Shown here: positions 10,448 to 21,122 of the stretch, in pieces
How the letters are laid out: each line of letters opens with the position of its first letter
Numbering within the stretch: position 1 is the first letter of the stretch
Source of the DNA: Lumbricus terrestris
Taxonomy: Eukaryota > Annelida > Clitellata > Crassiclitellata > Lumbricidae
Assembly: GCA_949752735.1 (NCBI GenBank)
Contig: OX457037.1
Location: 67,211,811-67,275,810 of the forward strand
Direction of reading: 5' to 3'
Length of the DNA stretch: 64,000 bases
The notes under the pieces: generated by a model
The model's database searches: none
Told to the model about the DNA's origin: nothing
Seen by the model: only the letters and a program-made list of their open reading frames with translations
Program-made: the position numbers and the translations under genes

Positions 10448-11156
10448 GTAGGCTAAGACTTCTTTTCCCAGACAAACATACAGCTTTAACGTAATATTTA
10501 TTTCTATGCAGGGGCGTGGCCAGGTAAACATGTGTGGGTTTCATTCAATAGTTTCTCTTCAATGTACATGTTTTCAAAAACACATACCAGTAATTGACAA
10601 AAGTATTTATTTTCGGGTTTGAACCCGTAAAATCCTCCATATAAGGCCAATGTCTGTTTGCAAGAAGGTGGAGAGGATTTTCCCATTGGCAGTTTGAGCG
10701 CTGAGCAGGCATTGCAGCCATGGTCCTTGTTCGATATACAAAAACTGGAAACCTCGGTCTAGTCCGATAAACAAAAGTTTCAGGTTACATAGCCTAGGCC
10801 TAATTTGCGTGATCATGAAAACAATTTCGGTGTTTTATCAATAAATATTAAACGAAAATATGACCAGCAGGATTATTTTTGCAAACACATGCAAAAAGAG
10901 ATCATGGATTCATTGTAAGAACGCCGTTTGATCTTGCCGTCTATAATTATAGGCTACTTTGCAGTGCTTATATAAAGTGACTCCATGGATGTACATAGGT
11001 CCTATCTAATATAATTGTTTACAATCAGTGCATATAAATATTATTTGAGTTTTTAAAGTAAAGTTATGGTGACGATTCGTTCCATACAAAATGTAAAACG
11101 TCCCCGATGGCAAAATATGCCTTTATAACCGTGTGCAGTCGGTATACTGATAGCCA
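10448..11156 (+). other. Presumed intron of locus 2
   Basis: No open frame of note and no recognised repeat. It is AT-rich with scattered TAGGCCTA words. Confidence 0.45.
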
Positions 11157-11246
11157 CGGAAAAGAAACCATTTACAGGTTTAAAAAACTAATCTGGGTCT
11201 TTTGGGGGGGGCTTAGCCCCCCTAACCCCTGATAATTCCGCCCATG
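11157..11246. mobile_element. Truncated MITE, CATGGGCGGAG family
   Basis: The right part ends TTCCGCCCATG and carries the GGGGGGCTTAGCCCCCC motif seen in the copies at 4632 and 39949. The left terminus is missing. Confidence 0.6.
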
Positions 11247-11902
11247 CTGATAGCGACAGGCTACGCCGCTACGGTAATATATTTCTTAACGCGTCCGTCT
11301 GTTTGCATTCCCTCGCGTAAAATTTAAAGCCTTTTAAATAATTATTATTAATGTCGTAAGAAAAGGCGTTTGGCTAATTGTCTGTTTTTACGAGAAGATC
11401 GGTAGGACTGTCAGTAAACAACGACTGCAGCTGCATATAATTGTGGTGAAGGGTCTCACCCAGTAAGTTCATTGAAAAATGTACAGGTTTGATGGTATAA
11501 GGTCGAGTTAGAAAAAAGTGTACAGCTACATGTAGGCCTACATATTCGCCCTTTATGTTCAGGCATTATGTGTAATAGTTGGCAACTTCACTTAACCTAT
11601 ATCGCAATACATCGTCGTCTTATAAGCCAGTGGTGCTTTAACAGTCGACGATGTTTGATATAGGCTACTAGCCTATCACATTTTACGGCAACACCTTATA
11701 GCTGCCAGTATTAGGCTATAGATCTATTATCATATGTAGTCATTCACACCCTTTATGCGTTTGTAGCATAGCATTTATGAGTTTATTAGGCATAGGCGAA
11801 ACTCCGTTGTTAAGAAATATAAAACTATGTGCATGTAGGCCTATAATATAGATGGTTCATGACTCTTGACTTTTGTTTACAATTAGGGCCTACATAGATA
11901 AG
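11247..11902. other. Intronic DNA, nothing recognised
   Basis: Non-repetitive AT-rich sequence with TAGGCCTA words; no coding signal. Confidence 0.4.
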
Positions 11903-12193
11903 CAGTGGCGGCGCTAGGGGGGCTGGGGGCTAAGCCCCCTACAAGAGGCTCAGCCCCCCCTAAAAATGGCCAAATCCGATTTTTTTACATTGAAATATCC
12001 ACGATTTTCGGCTGACGACTAAAAAAAAAGGTCGTCAGAAATTGTGGCGGCGAAAATGGAAAATTTTCATGAGATTTCGATCGATGACTAAAAAAAAAGG
12101 TCGTCAGAAATTTTGGCGGATGAAAATGTGAAATTTTCGCCTCAGGGCTTCAGCCCCCCCCCCCCCGAAACTGAAATCCTGGCGCCGCCACTG
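11903..12193. mobile_element. hAT-type MITE, CAGTGGCGGCG family, 8-bp TSD
   Basis: Ends CAGTGGCGGCGCTAGGG and CCTGGCGCCGCCACTG are flanked by TAGATAAG on both sides (11895-11902, 12194-12201). The interior has two copies of ACTAAAAAAAAAGGTCGTCAG and the GGGGGCTAAGCCCCC motif. A second copy is at 30418-30645. Confidence 0.9.
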
Positions 12194-12321
12194 TAGATAA
12201 GTCATGGCTTAGAAAATAGGAAGGAAACACAGGTGAAAACACAGCCTGCATAGCAATATCATTATATCAATATCACTTATCTAGTAATATCACAGAGCAC
12301 AACAATGACATTTTTCTCATT

Positions 12322-12819
12322 TTGCGCGTCACAGTAACTACCAAGAATATGTTGAAGGAATACTCACCAGAGGGTCAACTGATCAGAGAAGTCATTCTCT
12401 CTCCGGATGGTTATAGTCCATGGCATGCAGTTAAACTGACCAACGGTCATTTCGTGGTCAGTAAAGACGATGACCGATTGCATACAGTGTCCATAGTGGA
12501 CAGTGAAGGACAGACTGTGCGGTCGTTCATAAGAGAAGGAGACACCAATCTGAAGGGTTCTGTTCATGTTGTGGTTGACGAAGGAGGAACGGTGTTGCTG
12601 GCTGATACGTTCAAGAACCGAGTGTTATTGTTGAGTCCGGATCTGCATTACAAGAGACTGTTGGTGTCGAAGAGTCATGGGCTGAGATGTCCAGTCAGGA
12701 TGCAACTGGAGGAATCGAGTGGACGATTGTTCATCGTAGACAATGAATATGATTACTTCAGTCGAGGGAAATGGAGAGATGGACGCATTCTCGTCTTCGA
12801 TGTAGCATCAAAGGCTTAA
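12322..12819 (+). CDS. TRIM-NHL locus 2, truncated NHL exon
   Basis: About 165 residues match the second half of the NHL domain of loci 1 and 3: LKEYSPEGQLIRE, HAVKLTNGHFVVS, VVVDEGGTVLLAD and NRVLLLSPDLHYKR. The stop is at 12817-12819, and an AATAAA signal follows at 12894-12899. The first half of the propeller is missing. A possible acceptor (TTGCGCGTCACAG at 12322-12334) would give a phase-1 junction, but homology already begins before it. A 5' truncation or a lost exon is therefore likelier than a normal boundary. Confidence 0.65.
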   Translation: MRVTVTTKNMLKEYSPEGQLIREVILSPDGYSPWHAVKLTNGHFVVSKDDDRLHTVSIVDSEGQTVRSFIREGDTNLKGSVHVVVDEGGTVLLADTFKNRVLLLSPDLHYKRLLVSKSHGLRCPVRMQLEESSGRLFIVDNEYDYFSRGKWRDGRILVFDVASKA

Positions 12820-12899
12820 ATGTAGCGCCAAAGGCTTAGGATATGAATAGGTTCGATACGACAAGTATGTGCTAAGAAAATGTGCATTTAGAAAATAAA

Positions 12900-13410
12900 C
12901 ACGTCGTTAAGAAAATGTACTGAATACGAGTCTATAGAAGGCGAAGTAGGCCTATTGTATGACCGTCGTGGACAGGAAGCTATAATTATTAGGACTTTGA
13001 ACATTACACAGCGGTAGACCTGTAGGTAACATGTCTGTAGGGCCAGGCTTAAGCTAAAAAAGAAACCATATGATGAGGCTGTTCAATTATGATGTTTTTC
13101 CGATGTGGATAATGAAATTCATGTTTCGCAAATTTGCATATTGCATCGTCTGTATTCAGTATAAATAGCTACAATCAGGGAATGCCTGCTTTATTGATCC
13201 GAATACAAACGCACTGCGGATACATCGAATAGGAACAATCCAATATCCAATAGTGTACAACACTGTACAATTGCAGCTAGAATAGTCATAATATGCAATT
13301 ACAAGACAACCGACGTCTTCGAAGCTGTGATAAATTGAGAATGGATAAAGTAAGAATGAAAAAGGCAATACCCCCGGTAATAAGCTTAAGTCTCTTGAAT
13401 AGGATTCGTG
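12900..13410. other. 3' flank of locus 2, nothing recognised
   Basis: No coding signal. Short frames here have no family resemblance. Confidence 0.4.
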
Positions 13411-13965
13411 TGATAATGCCGGTGCAAAGGTTTCAAATTACCCCCTCCTAAACATTACCCCCCCCCCCGGTAACTTGAAACCGGTTTCAGATTACCCCCG
13501 GAAACTAGATTTGCATCAATCATCGCATTTATTGCACTAAAGAAATCAGAAAAATGATCCCGCTTCTTGTTTTGGTCTAAAGATTTTCATTCGTCATCCC
13601 AATTCGTGGTATGTTATCAATTTTTTGATCCGAAAAAAGCAATAGCCTCGAAGCCATTTCTCCATTGTAACTTCAGCGGCGATTAGTATTTTAGTTACAG
13701 ATGAAAATACTGATAACGAACCACGAAGTGGGATGACGGATGAAAATCTTCAGACCAAAACAAGAAGCGGGATGATTTCTCTGATATTTTTAGTGCAATA
13801 AATGCGATGATTGATGCAATTTACAGTTTGCAGGGGGGTAATGTTTAGGAGGGGGCTATTATCCCTTTTGTGGTCCCTTGTCACCTATGTGCCAATTTAT
13901 TTTTGCGATACTGCTTTTGCTGTGCCTATTCTGTTGTTGCATTGGCAAGAGTTTCAATTAAAAAA

Positions 13966-13999
<34 letters not shown>

Positions 14000-14040
14000 G
14001 GGGTAATTTGAAATCTTTACACCGGGGTAATGCGTCAGCA
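13411..14040. mobile_element. Foldback (long palindrome) element with an insert
   Basis: The left arm, about 13411-13640, is repeated in inverted orientation at about 13680-13860, and its outermost part recurs at 14002-14037. Matching words include GGTTTCAAATTACCCC / GGGGTAATTTGAAATC, CCTCCTAAACATTACCCCCC and GCATCAATCATCGCATTTATTGCAC. The right arm is interrupted at about 13860-14000 by a SINE-like piece ending in a (TTGA)n run. No coding sequence is present. Confidence 0.75.
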
Positions 14041-15224
14041 TGTGGGATCTCAGAGTTGTGCGAACGAGGACGGAATGAACAAGCAACATTCTGTATAGGA
14101 GGTATACTTGACAATTAAGACAAGCTAAGACAGTGCTGGGGTTGCGAAGTACTGAATAAAACAGCGGGAAATCGAGACTATCTCGTCTGCAGCACTGACT
14201 CCAAGCCTCTGCTGTGAGGAGCAGGCTCGACAGCGCATGACAAAGATATGGCCTACAGAGATTCGGTTAAACTAATTTGAACGCTAGTCTAATGAGCTGC
14301 AACTTTGTACACATGGTTTCACAAAGCAATCCATAAAGCTATAGTCCTACGTCCTTGCATTGAGCGTCGTGTTGGGCTCTAGGCTTGCTGGCCTAAATAT
14401 AGGCCTAAATGGCATACGACGGCGTTCAGCCTTAAAAATTTGTGCCTGGACTATAAGAAGACATCTGGAGCAGGTACATTCATAATGTCGATATAATAAT
14501 TATATCGATTTACCTGTGAGGCTGCACAGCTGGCTCAGCCTGGATGGGTGTCAGTCTGATTCTGTAAAACTGACTACTGTCTCTATAGTTATACTTATGT
14601 AGCCGCTCGTATAGGCCCCTTTGGGCCTATTCGTATATCTATTTAACTGTCTACCTACATGTACCAGCTAACTCGGTCTACGTGGCGGTAGAAAAACGCC
14701 AATATTATTGACAATCACAAGCAGATTTCTTTTTATGGGCCTCAAGATACGAAACAGAAACACAGAGTCTTGTTCCCAGCAATAATAATTTACAGGACAC
14801 CGCCATGCCTGGTATTGTCTAAAATTTATAACCTTACATATTGTGTAAATACAGTACCGGACTGTCCGGTTCGTTACCGGACACCTGACAAAGATAGACC
14901 TATAGCACCGGTGGAGAAACAATAATTGTACTGGAGAAAAAGTTTCTGTATACAGGTAGGCCTATTTTGGAAGCGCATTGTTACCATTATATTGACGGTT
15001 TGACGCTGGTAATTTGAAAGAATCAACGCCATTTTTTATAAATCTGTATTTTGCACACGCTAGTGGCCTATGTGAAGACTGAAGAAATGACATGTCATTT
15101 CATCATTTCAAGTCTATTAGCGCATTTTTTTCAATTCAATTCATTTACTGTAACCATCAGCCATAAAGTAATTAGTCAAAGTATAGCGTGCATCATAATT
15201 ATAATAGGATGCCAACAATGGAGG
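14041..15224. other. Intergenic DNA, nothing recognised
   Basis: No repeat partner, no inverted repeat and no plausible coding frame was found. Confidence 0.4.
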
Positions 15225-15487
15225 CCCTAAGGCAGCGGTTCTCAACCTGTGGGTCGCGACCCCCACGGGGGTCGCCTGACGATTTGCCAGAGGTCGCCTG
15301 GACCCTTCAGAAATTTTCAAAATAATGTACGTGTGTAATACCAAGTTCAACGCGATCCACTATAGATGCCATAGAAACTTGCAATACATTTTTACTTGTT
15401 CTTTTGCTATGACTAGCCTAATTCTATAGATTGCGGCAGAGAGTTTAATTTTTGTCATTAATTTTTTAGCTTTAAAATTTAAATTAC

Positions 15488-16041
15488 TGTGAGCTAATGT
15501 TGTATAGTCTATGTGGTCAGTCGATGTTTAGGCGTACGAATAGACCAGCTCAAGGTCAGCGTCTAGACAGTTAGGCCTGCAGGTGACAGACTGGCGGGAA
15601 AGTTGGCGCGGCTCGGCCGACCGTCGCCGGAGAGCGCGAGAGAGAGAGAGATAGGCAGACAGACAGACGGACAGATACAAGGACAGAGCGGCAAGGGGAA
15701 GAGTGTACGCCCAGACAGTAATATAAGTTGTAGAAGAAGGAGTTGGTAGTAGAGAGTAGAAGACGTTTTAGAGAACAGTGGAGTTAGATAATAATAGTTG
15801 CGTTGCTGTCGTAGAATTCAAGCGTTTGTCGTCGTTGATGCCTTGTTGTGTTATTTGCGTTGTTATGAACGAAGAAGAAAATACAAGAAACAGAGCTTTG
15901 TTGTAATTGAACAAGTTAAGAACTTTAGAAACTTATACATTAGCTTTAGATACCGAAATACAGTGACTAGGCTAGGTGTAGGCTGCGCTACTGAACAGAA
16001 GAAAAAGGAAGAAAACTTTGAAGGTCAATTGGAGGTTGACA
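15488..16041 (+). repeat. 5' LTR of the Gmr1-like element
   Basis: It begins TGTGAGCTAATG and ends GGAGGTTGACA, canonical TG...CA. It matches 21123-21676 along its whole length by eye. A run of GAGAGAGAGAG and GACAGACAGACGG microrepeats lies in the middle. An 89-codon open frame at 15798-16067 starts in the LTR but resembles nothing known. Confidence 0.95.
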
Positions 16042-16044
16042 TTT

Positions 16045-16062
16045 TGGTGACAGCGGCGGGAT
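16045..16062 (+). promoter_or_regulatory. Primer-binding site
   Basis: TGGTGACAGCGGCGGGAT lies three bases after the LTR. Its TGG start and composition resemble tRNA-primed gypsy PBS sequences of the TGGTGTCAGAAGTGGGAT type; the tRNA is not identified. Confidence 0.65.
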
Positions 16063-16069
16063 ACTGAAT

Positions 16070-16402
16070 TCAAGCAAAGGACGGTGGGATACTGAATTCA
16101 AGCAAAGGACGTTGGGATAGCGAACTCATTTGGAGGAATATTTTCAATTGGAGGAATATTTTCAATTGGAGGAATATTTTCAATCGGAGGAATATTTTCA
16201 TTTGGAGGAATATTTTCAATCGGAGGAATATTTTCATTTGGAGGAATATTTTCAATCGGAGGAATATTTTCAATTGGAGGAATATTTTCAATCGGAGGAA
16301 TATTTTCATTTGGAGGAATATTTTCAGTCGGAGGAATATTTTCAATCGGAGGAATATTTTCAATTGGAGGAATATTTTCAGTCAGAGGAATATTTACGAT
16401 TG
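16070..16402 (+). repeat. Retroelement leader: 18-bp tandem repeat array
   Basis: Two copies of a 30-bp ACTGAATTCAAGCAAAGGAC unit are followed by about fifteen copies of GGAGGAATATTTTCAATY, exactly 18 bp each, between the PBS and gag. Because 18 is a multiple of three, several frames stay open on both strands; these are not genes. Confidence 0.9.
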
Positions 16403-16594
16403 GAGACGCATTTCGGAGTCTGGTGAGAAGATACAACGGGCATACGAATAACATTACGACAACGCAACGCCAGAGAGAGGTATACAAAACTTGCTTGTTT
16501 ACCCAAGGAGCCATAAGAATTAAAGTCAGCCAATCACAGATCTTCATAGCCATTCCCTCGATTTCTTCACGGTAATCACTGAAGTAAAGAAAAG

Positions 16595-19500
16595 ATGGAG
16601 AAACTTACAGAACAAAAGCAAGCGAGTATAAAGAAGATGTCTTCTGATCGATTAATAAAGTTATTAATTGAAGAGGGTCTAGACGTAGAAGAAGTCGAAG
16701 AGATGTCTAGAGAAAATTTGATGAGAGCATTAGCAGAGGTTTGGCTTAAAAAGGAAGCTGAAGAGCAAGGTGCAGTGGGTGGCGCTAAGGAGAAGCCAGT
16801 TGAAAAACCTCAGCCACCGATGTCTATGGAGGCGTTGATGCAATTTATGATGATGAGGGAGGAGCAACGCAGGCAAGAAGAGAAAGAGAAAGAGGAGCAA
16901 CGCAGACAAGAAGAGAAAGCGAAGGAGGAGCAACGCAGACAAGAAGAAAAAGAAAAAGAGGAGCAACGTAGGCAAGAAGAGAAAGAACGGAAACAAGAAG
17001 AGGAACAACGGAGAAAAGAGGAGAAAGAGAAAGAAGAGCAACGTAGACAAGAAGAGAAAGAGAAAGAGGAGAAACGGAGACAGGAGGAGAAAGAGAAAGA
17101 GGAGCAACGGAGACGAGAGGAGAAAGAGCAAAAACAAGAAGAGAAAGAGAAAGAGGAGAAACGGAGACAGGAGGAGAAAGAACGGAGACAAGAAGAGAAA
17201 GAACGGATACAAGAGCAGATTGAACGAACAGAAAAGCTTCGACTAGAGGAAAAAGCAAGAGCAGAACAAGCAGAAAGGATGAGACAACAAGAGATAGAGA
17301 TGCAGAAGCAGCAGTTCCAGCTTCAGCTAGAACAACTGAAAAGAGATCGTGACGAAGCTGAACGAAGAAGAATGGAATTGATGATAGAATACGAGAGAGC
17401 AAGGAAAAGTGATGAAGAAATACGAAAACAACAGATGGAAGAGCAAAAGATTCGTGAGGAAGACAAAGAAGCCATGCGTTTGGCAGAATTACAAAGAGCC
17501 GAAGAGATTCGACAGGAAGAATTGAAAATGGAGAAAGAAAATTTGGAAAAAGCGGAAAGAGAAAGGGAAGAACAATTAGAATTAGAACAAAAGAAACTCG
17601 CTCTTAAGGAAGCTCAGCTCCGAGAAATGGCTATAGAAAAGGAGGAACGCAGAAGACAGTTAGAATTGTTGCAGCAAAAGATAGAACAAGAAGAACTGCG
17701 TAGGGTAGAAGATCAAAATAGACTGAGGGAACGAAATGAAGACGAAAGAAGAAGCCGTGAGGAGTCAGAACGAAACAGGATCAGAGAAAGTGAGACAATG
17801 GTGTCCAAGATTAAAAAGATAGGTGATGCAATGAAACACGTATTACCTAAGATGCCATATGATATGATGGAGGTGCCATTATATTTTGAGACAGTTGAGA
17901 ATGCATTCAACAGTTTTACGGTGGAAAAGCAGTTTTGGGTCAAATTGCTGTTGCCACTAATGACGCCAAGAGCAAGAACGGTGTTGAACCGATTGTCTTT
18001 CGATGATCTGGATGATTACGACATAGTGAAAGAACATTTACTGAAAGAATTCAAATTGACAGCGAGAGAATATCGATCACGATTTGGAGATGCGAGGAAA
18101 ACGGCAGAAGAAACATACACGATGTTTACAGCAAGATTGAAGAATCTGTTGAACTATTATGTCAGAAGTAGGCGAGTGGGCAAAAGCTACGAGAAGTTAT
18201 TTGATCTGTTGGTGGCGGATAAATTGAAAGAATGTCTACCACCGGGTCCACTACAGTTCGTATTAGCAAAAGAGGGTACTGAATGCTTTGAAGCTAGTAA
18301 TGTTGCAGAACTCGCAGACGTACACGTGAACAATCGAATTGGTCTAATGTTTCAAGACAAACCGAAATATGAAGCATGGGGAAATAGTTCGAAGCAACCC
18401 AGGTGGAATAGTAATAACAAAGAAACAGGAAACCAAGCCAGAAATAACGAAGCAAGGAATGATGGTGCTCCTGGAAGACAGTTTGGTCAAGATAGAAGAG
18501 AAGTAACGGGTGACAGACAAATGTACAGTCGAATTCCAGTGATGGGACGCCAAAGAGAAAACAATGCAGCGTACAATTACAGGCGGGAGAGCACTGAACA
18601 GAGAGGGATTGTTAAGAAACGTTGCCATAATTGTCAGTCAGACCGACATCTGATAAAGGATTGCAAAGTACCCCCCAGAATGACGAATCTGAGAAATAGA
18701 TTTACTCGAAGTGCAGAAAATCTCAGAGTAAATCAGATACAAGTAATGAATGCACCGAATCAGTCTGAAGAACAAGACAACCGCGAAACGGAAGTGAAGT
18801 CAGTGATGAAGTGCACGCCTCAATTTGCTATACAGAGAGAAATAGTAAATTCTGCTCCAATTAAAGATACTGGTCGAGAAACAGAAAGCAAAGATGAGTG
18901 TCAACGTACGAAGAAGTCTTTACTACAGCATGTCAATGTAGAGATACGTGGAAATGATGACAGTTGTCGTCCCGTGCAAGTCAGAGCGCTGATTGACTCT
19001 GGTACTGAGATTCCAGTAATCAATGAGGAATTGTTGAAAGGAGCGACAGTGGAAGAAATTGGCAGAGTACATTTGCAATGTGTGGCTGGAGAACCCATTC
19101 CAGCTAAGTTGGTGAAAATCGAAGTGCGGATGAGTTGTCATAACGAAGGAGGAGATTTGAAAGACAAGGGAGTAAATATCGCGCCATATTTAACCTTGGT
19201 GTGTGCCAGCATTCCGGCAGTCTTGTGCAAAGATAACAAAGAAAAGTTCTTGCTGCATCCAGAGATAATCGCAGAACTGAAAGAGGTTCCACCAGTGAGT
19301 GTATTACAAGGAGAATTGCAAGCGAATGTGACTACAAGAGCACAGAGTCGGAGAAGAGAAGTGGAAGAAGGAGAAGAGGAAAAGTCAAATGAAAGTTTGC
19401 TAGATGAGGACACAGAAAGCGATGATGAACAAAACGTTCAAGAAGAAGAAGAAGGAATAACATCCGGAAACAATGAAATTGAAGAAGAGATGGTTGCATG

Positions 19501-20614
19501 TGAACGTGATAATGATGATGATTCTGAGAGTGATGGTGAAATAGACACGAGTATGAGGGATTTGTTTGCCGAGAATACGAGTGATGAAAGGCAATTGGCA
19601 GACGCAAAGAAATTTGAAGAGCAGCAGAGAAATGACGAGTCACTGAGGTCGTGGTGGAAGATAGCTGAAGACAAAGGATCAGAGTTTAGTGTGGTGAATG
19701 GGTTGATGTATAAGAAGCATCAAATGTTGGACCAGTTGGTGTATCAGTTGGTGTTGCCGAAGGAAAGAAGAATTCAGGTGATGGAATTAGCACATGAGTC
19801 AGTATTTGGCGGACACTTGGGAGAAGAGAAGACAAGGGAACGTATCAAGTTGTCCTTTGTGTGGCCAAGAATGCGTAGAGATGTGGTGAAGTTCTGCAAG
19901 TCCTGTGAGAAGTGTCAGTTGAAAGCACGAAGTTTGGTGATGGATCGAGTGCCGATTACACCAATACCAAGAGAGGATGTACCGTTCAGAAGAATGACCA
20001 TGGACGTCGTAGGACCAATCGAACCGACTTCAGCAGCAGGGCATAAGTATTGTTTGTGCATCGTGGACTCATGTACAAGATGGCCGACAATATTCTTGAT
20101 GAAGTCATTGACCGCTAAGGCTGTATGTGAAGCTTTGATGAAGCTGTTCATGGATGTGGGAGTTCCGTCAGTAATCACGAGCGATAGAGGGACGAATTTT
20201 ACAGCCAGTCTAACAAGAGAATTTATGAAACTGATGGGGTGTTGTCCTCGATTCGATTCACCAGGACATCCAGAAGCGGCAGGATTGGTGGAGAGATGGA
20301 ATCAAACGTTCAAGAAAATGATTCATCATGTGGTTGTGGAAAATCCGAGACAGTGGCATAAAATTATTCCATTTACAGTCTGGGCATTGAGAGAAGTGCC
20401 TAATGCAACTACAGGAGTGGCACCGTATTTGCTGGTCTATGGAAAGTTGCCGAGAGGGCCACTCACCATCCTTAAAGAAAGCTGGACCAAAGAAATAAAT
20501 CTACCACCGAACATTGGAGTGCAACCAGCAAGAAAGTACCTGAGAACATTATTTGGACTGATGCACATCAGAAATCTTTTGATTCCCTTAAACAGATTGT
20601 CTTATCAAATGTGA
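16595..20614 (+). CDS. gag-pol: Gag-protease-integrase polyprotein (RT deleted)
   Basis: The product is 1339 residues from the ATG at 16595. Residues about 75-400 are a highly charged EEKEKEEQRRQ coiled coil. Residues about 415-590 match a retrotransposon Gag core. A CCHC knuckle (CHNCQSDRHLIKDC) sits at 676-689. The aspartic protease motif LIDSGTEIPVI lies near residue 801. After an acidic linker comes the integrase: an HHCC finger (HESVFGGHLG ... CKSCEKC) and a DDE core with D1137, D1197 and E1233, the last two 35 residues apart. No RT motif occurs between protease and integrase or after integrase. Homology to integrase stops near 20545, and the last 25 or so codons are out-of-frame RNase H sequence. 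Confidence 0.93.
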   Translation: MEKLTEQKQASIKKMSSDRLIKLLIEEGLDVEEVEEMSRENLMRALAEVWLKKEAEEQGAVGGAKEKPVEKPQPPMSMEALMQFMMMREEQRRQEEKEKEEQRRQEEKAKEEQRRQEEKEKEEQRRQEEKERKQEEEQRRKEEKEKEEQRRQEEKEKEEKRRQEEKEKEEQRRREEKEQKQEEKEKEEKRRQEEKERRQEEKERIQEQIERTEKLRLEEKARAEQAERMRQQEIEMQKQQFQLQLEQLKRDRDEAERRRMELMIEYERARKSDEEIRKQQMEEQKIREEDKEAMRLAELQRAEEIRQEELKMEKENLEKAEREREEQLELEQKKLALKEAQLREMAIEKEERRRQLELLQQKIEQEELRRVEDQNRLRERNEDERRSREESERNRIRESETMVSKIKKIGDAMKHVLPKMPYDMMEVPLYFETVENAFNSFTVEKQFWVKLLLPLMTPRARTVLNRLSFDDLDDYDIVKEHLLKEFKLTAREYRSRFGDARKTAEETYTMFTARLKNLLNYYVRSRRVGKSYEKLFDLLVADKLKECLPPGPLQFVLAKEGTECFEASNVAELADVHVNNRIGLMFQDKPKYEAWGNSSKQPRWNSNNKETGNQARNNEARNDGAPGRQFGQDRREVTGDRQMYSRIPVMGRQRENNAAYNYRRESTEQRGIVKKRCHNCQSDRHLIKDCKVPPRMTNLRNRFTRSAENLRVNQIQVMNAPNQSEEQDNRETEVKSVMKCTPQFAIQREIVNSAPIKDTGRETESKDECQRTKKSLLQHVNVEIRGNDDSCRPVQVRALIDSGTEIPVINEELLKGATVEEIGRVHLQCVAGEPIPAKLVKIEVRMSCHNEGGDLKDKGVNIAPYLTLVCASIPAVLCKDNKEKFLLHPEIIAELKEVPPVSVLQGELQANVTTRAQSRRREVEEGEEEKSNESLLDEDTESDDEQNVQEEEEGITSGNNEIEEEMVACERDNDDDSESDGEIDTSMRDLFAENTSDERQLADAKKFEEQQRNDESLRSWWKIAEDKGSEFSVVNGLMYKKHQMLDQLVYQLVLPKERRIQVMELAHESVFGGHLGEEKTRERIKLSFVWPRMRRDVVKFCKSCEKCQLKARSLVMDRVPITPIPREDVPFRRMTMDVVGPIEPTSAAGHKYCLCIVDSCTRWPTIFLMKSLTAKAVCEALMKLFMDVGVPSVITSDRGTNFTASLTREFMKLMGCCPRFDSPGHPEAAGLVERWNQTFKKMIHHVVVENPRQWHKIIPFTVWALREVPNATTGVAPYLLVYGKLPRGPLTILKESWTKEINLPPNIGVQPARKYLRTLFGLMHIRNLLIPLNRLSYQM

Positions 20615-21009
20615 TTCTATATATGTTTGAGGTTGGGAAACCATTTAATTTGTACTGTGATAGCAGTGATTTTGCTGTGGGAGCTGTACTGTCTCAGGTG
20701 GATGAGGATGGGATTGAACGTCCTGTTTCATTTATCAGTCAGAAGCTAACAGATACTCAGAGGAGGTGGGCGACGATTGAGAAGGAAGCCTATGCAATCA
20801 TATGGGCTTTAAACAAGTTGAAAGAAATTCTTATTGGTTCTAAAATCAATGTGTTTACAGACCATAATCCTTTAGTTTATTTGACTGAGTCAATGTCGAA
20901 ATCTGCTAAATTAGTCAGATGGTCTTTATCATTGCAAAATTTTGACATTCTGTTGAACTATAAGAAAGGTAAATTGAATGTAGTAGCTGATTGTCTGTCT
21001 AGATTGTAG
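20545..21009 (+). CDS. RNase H domain of the Gmr1-like element, fragment after the RT deletion
   Basis: In the frame ending at the TAG at 21007, the sequence from about 20551 reads WTDAHQKSFDSLKQIVLSN and then FNLYCDSSDFAVGAVLSQ, EKEAYAIIWAL, VFTDHNPLVYL and NVVADCLSRL. These are the connection region and the D, E, D, D residues of retrotransposon RNase H. It follows integrase directly but in another frame (the polyprotein stop overlaps it at 20611-20614). The junction near 20545 is therefore a deletion that removed the whole RT and left the two parts out of frame. It has no start codon of its own before an ATG at 20622. Confidence 0.85.
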   Translation, partial: NIIWTDAHQKSFDSLKQIVLSNVILYMFEVGKPFNLYCDSSDFAVGAVLSQVDEDGIERPVSFISQKLTDTQRRWATIEKEAYAIIWALNKLKEILIGSKINVFTDHNPLVYLTESMSKSAKLVRWSLSLQNFDILLNYKKGKLNVVADCLSRL

Positions 21010-21101
21010 TGTAAGATATTTTATGATGTATTATGCTATGGACCATTTGCATTGTTTAGTTAAGGTACGTTCGCTAATTTTTATAGATAATTAGCTCTCT
21101 T

Positions 21102-21122
21102 TAAAAGAAAGGAGGGAGGTAA
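21102..21122 (+). promoter_or_regulatory. Polypurine tract
   Basis: AAAAGAAAGGAGGGAGGTAA directly precedes the 3' LTR and would prime plus-strand DNA synthesis. Confidence 0.85.

Noticed and set aside
16128..16402. A CRISPR-like array
   Set aside because: Units are contiguous 18-mers without unique spacers, in a eukaryotic retroelement.
16070..16553. Frames of 97-151 codons on both strands with IENIPP/EEYFQ repeats
   Set aside because: They arise from an 18-bp tandem repeat that keeps several frames open; the region is the retroelement leader.
16730..17402. Long minus-strand frames rich in Leu, Phe and Ser
   Set aside because: Antisense shadows of the GAGAAAGAGGAGC-rich coiled-coil coding sequence of gag.
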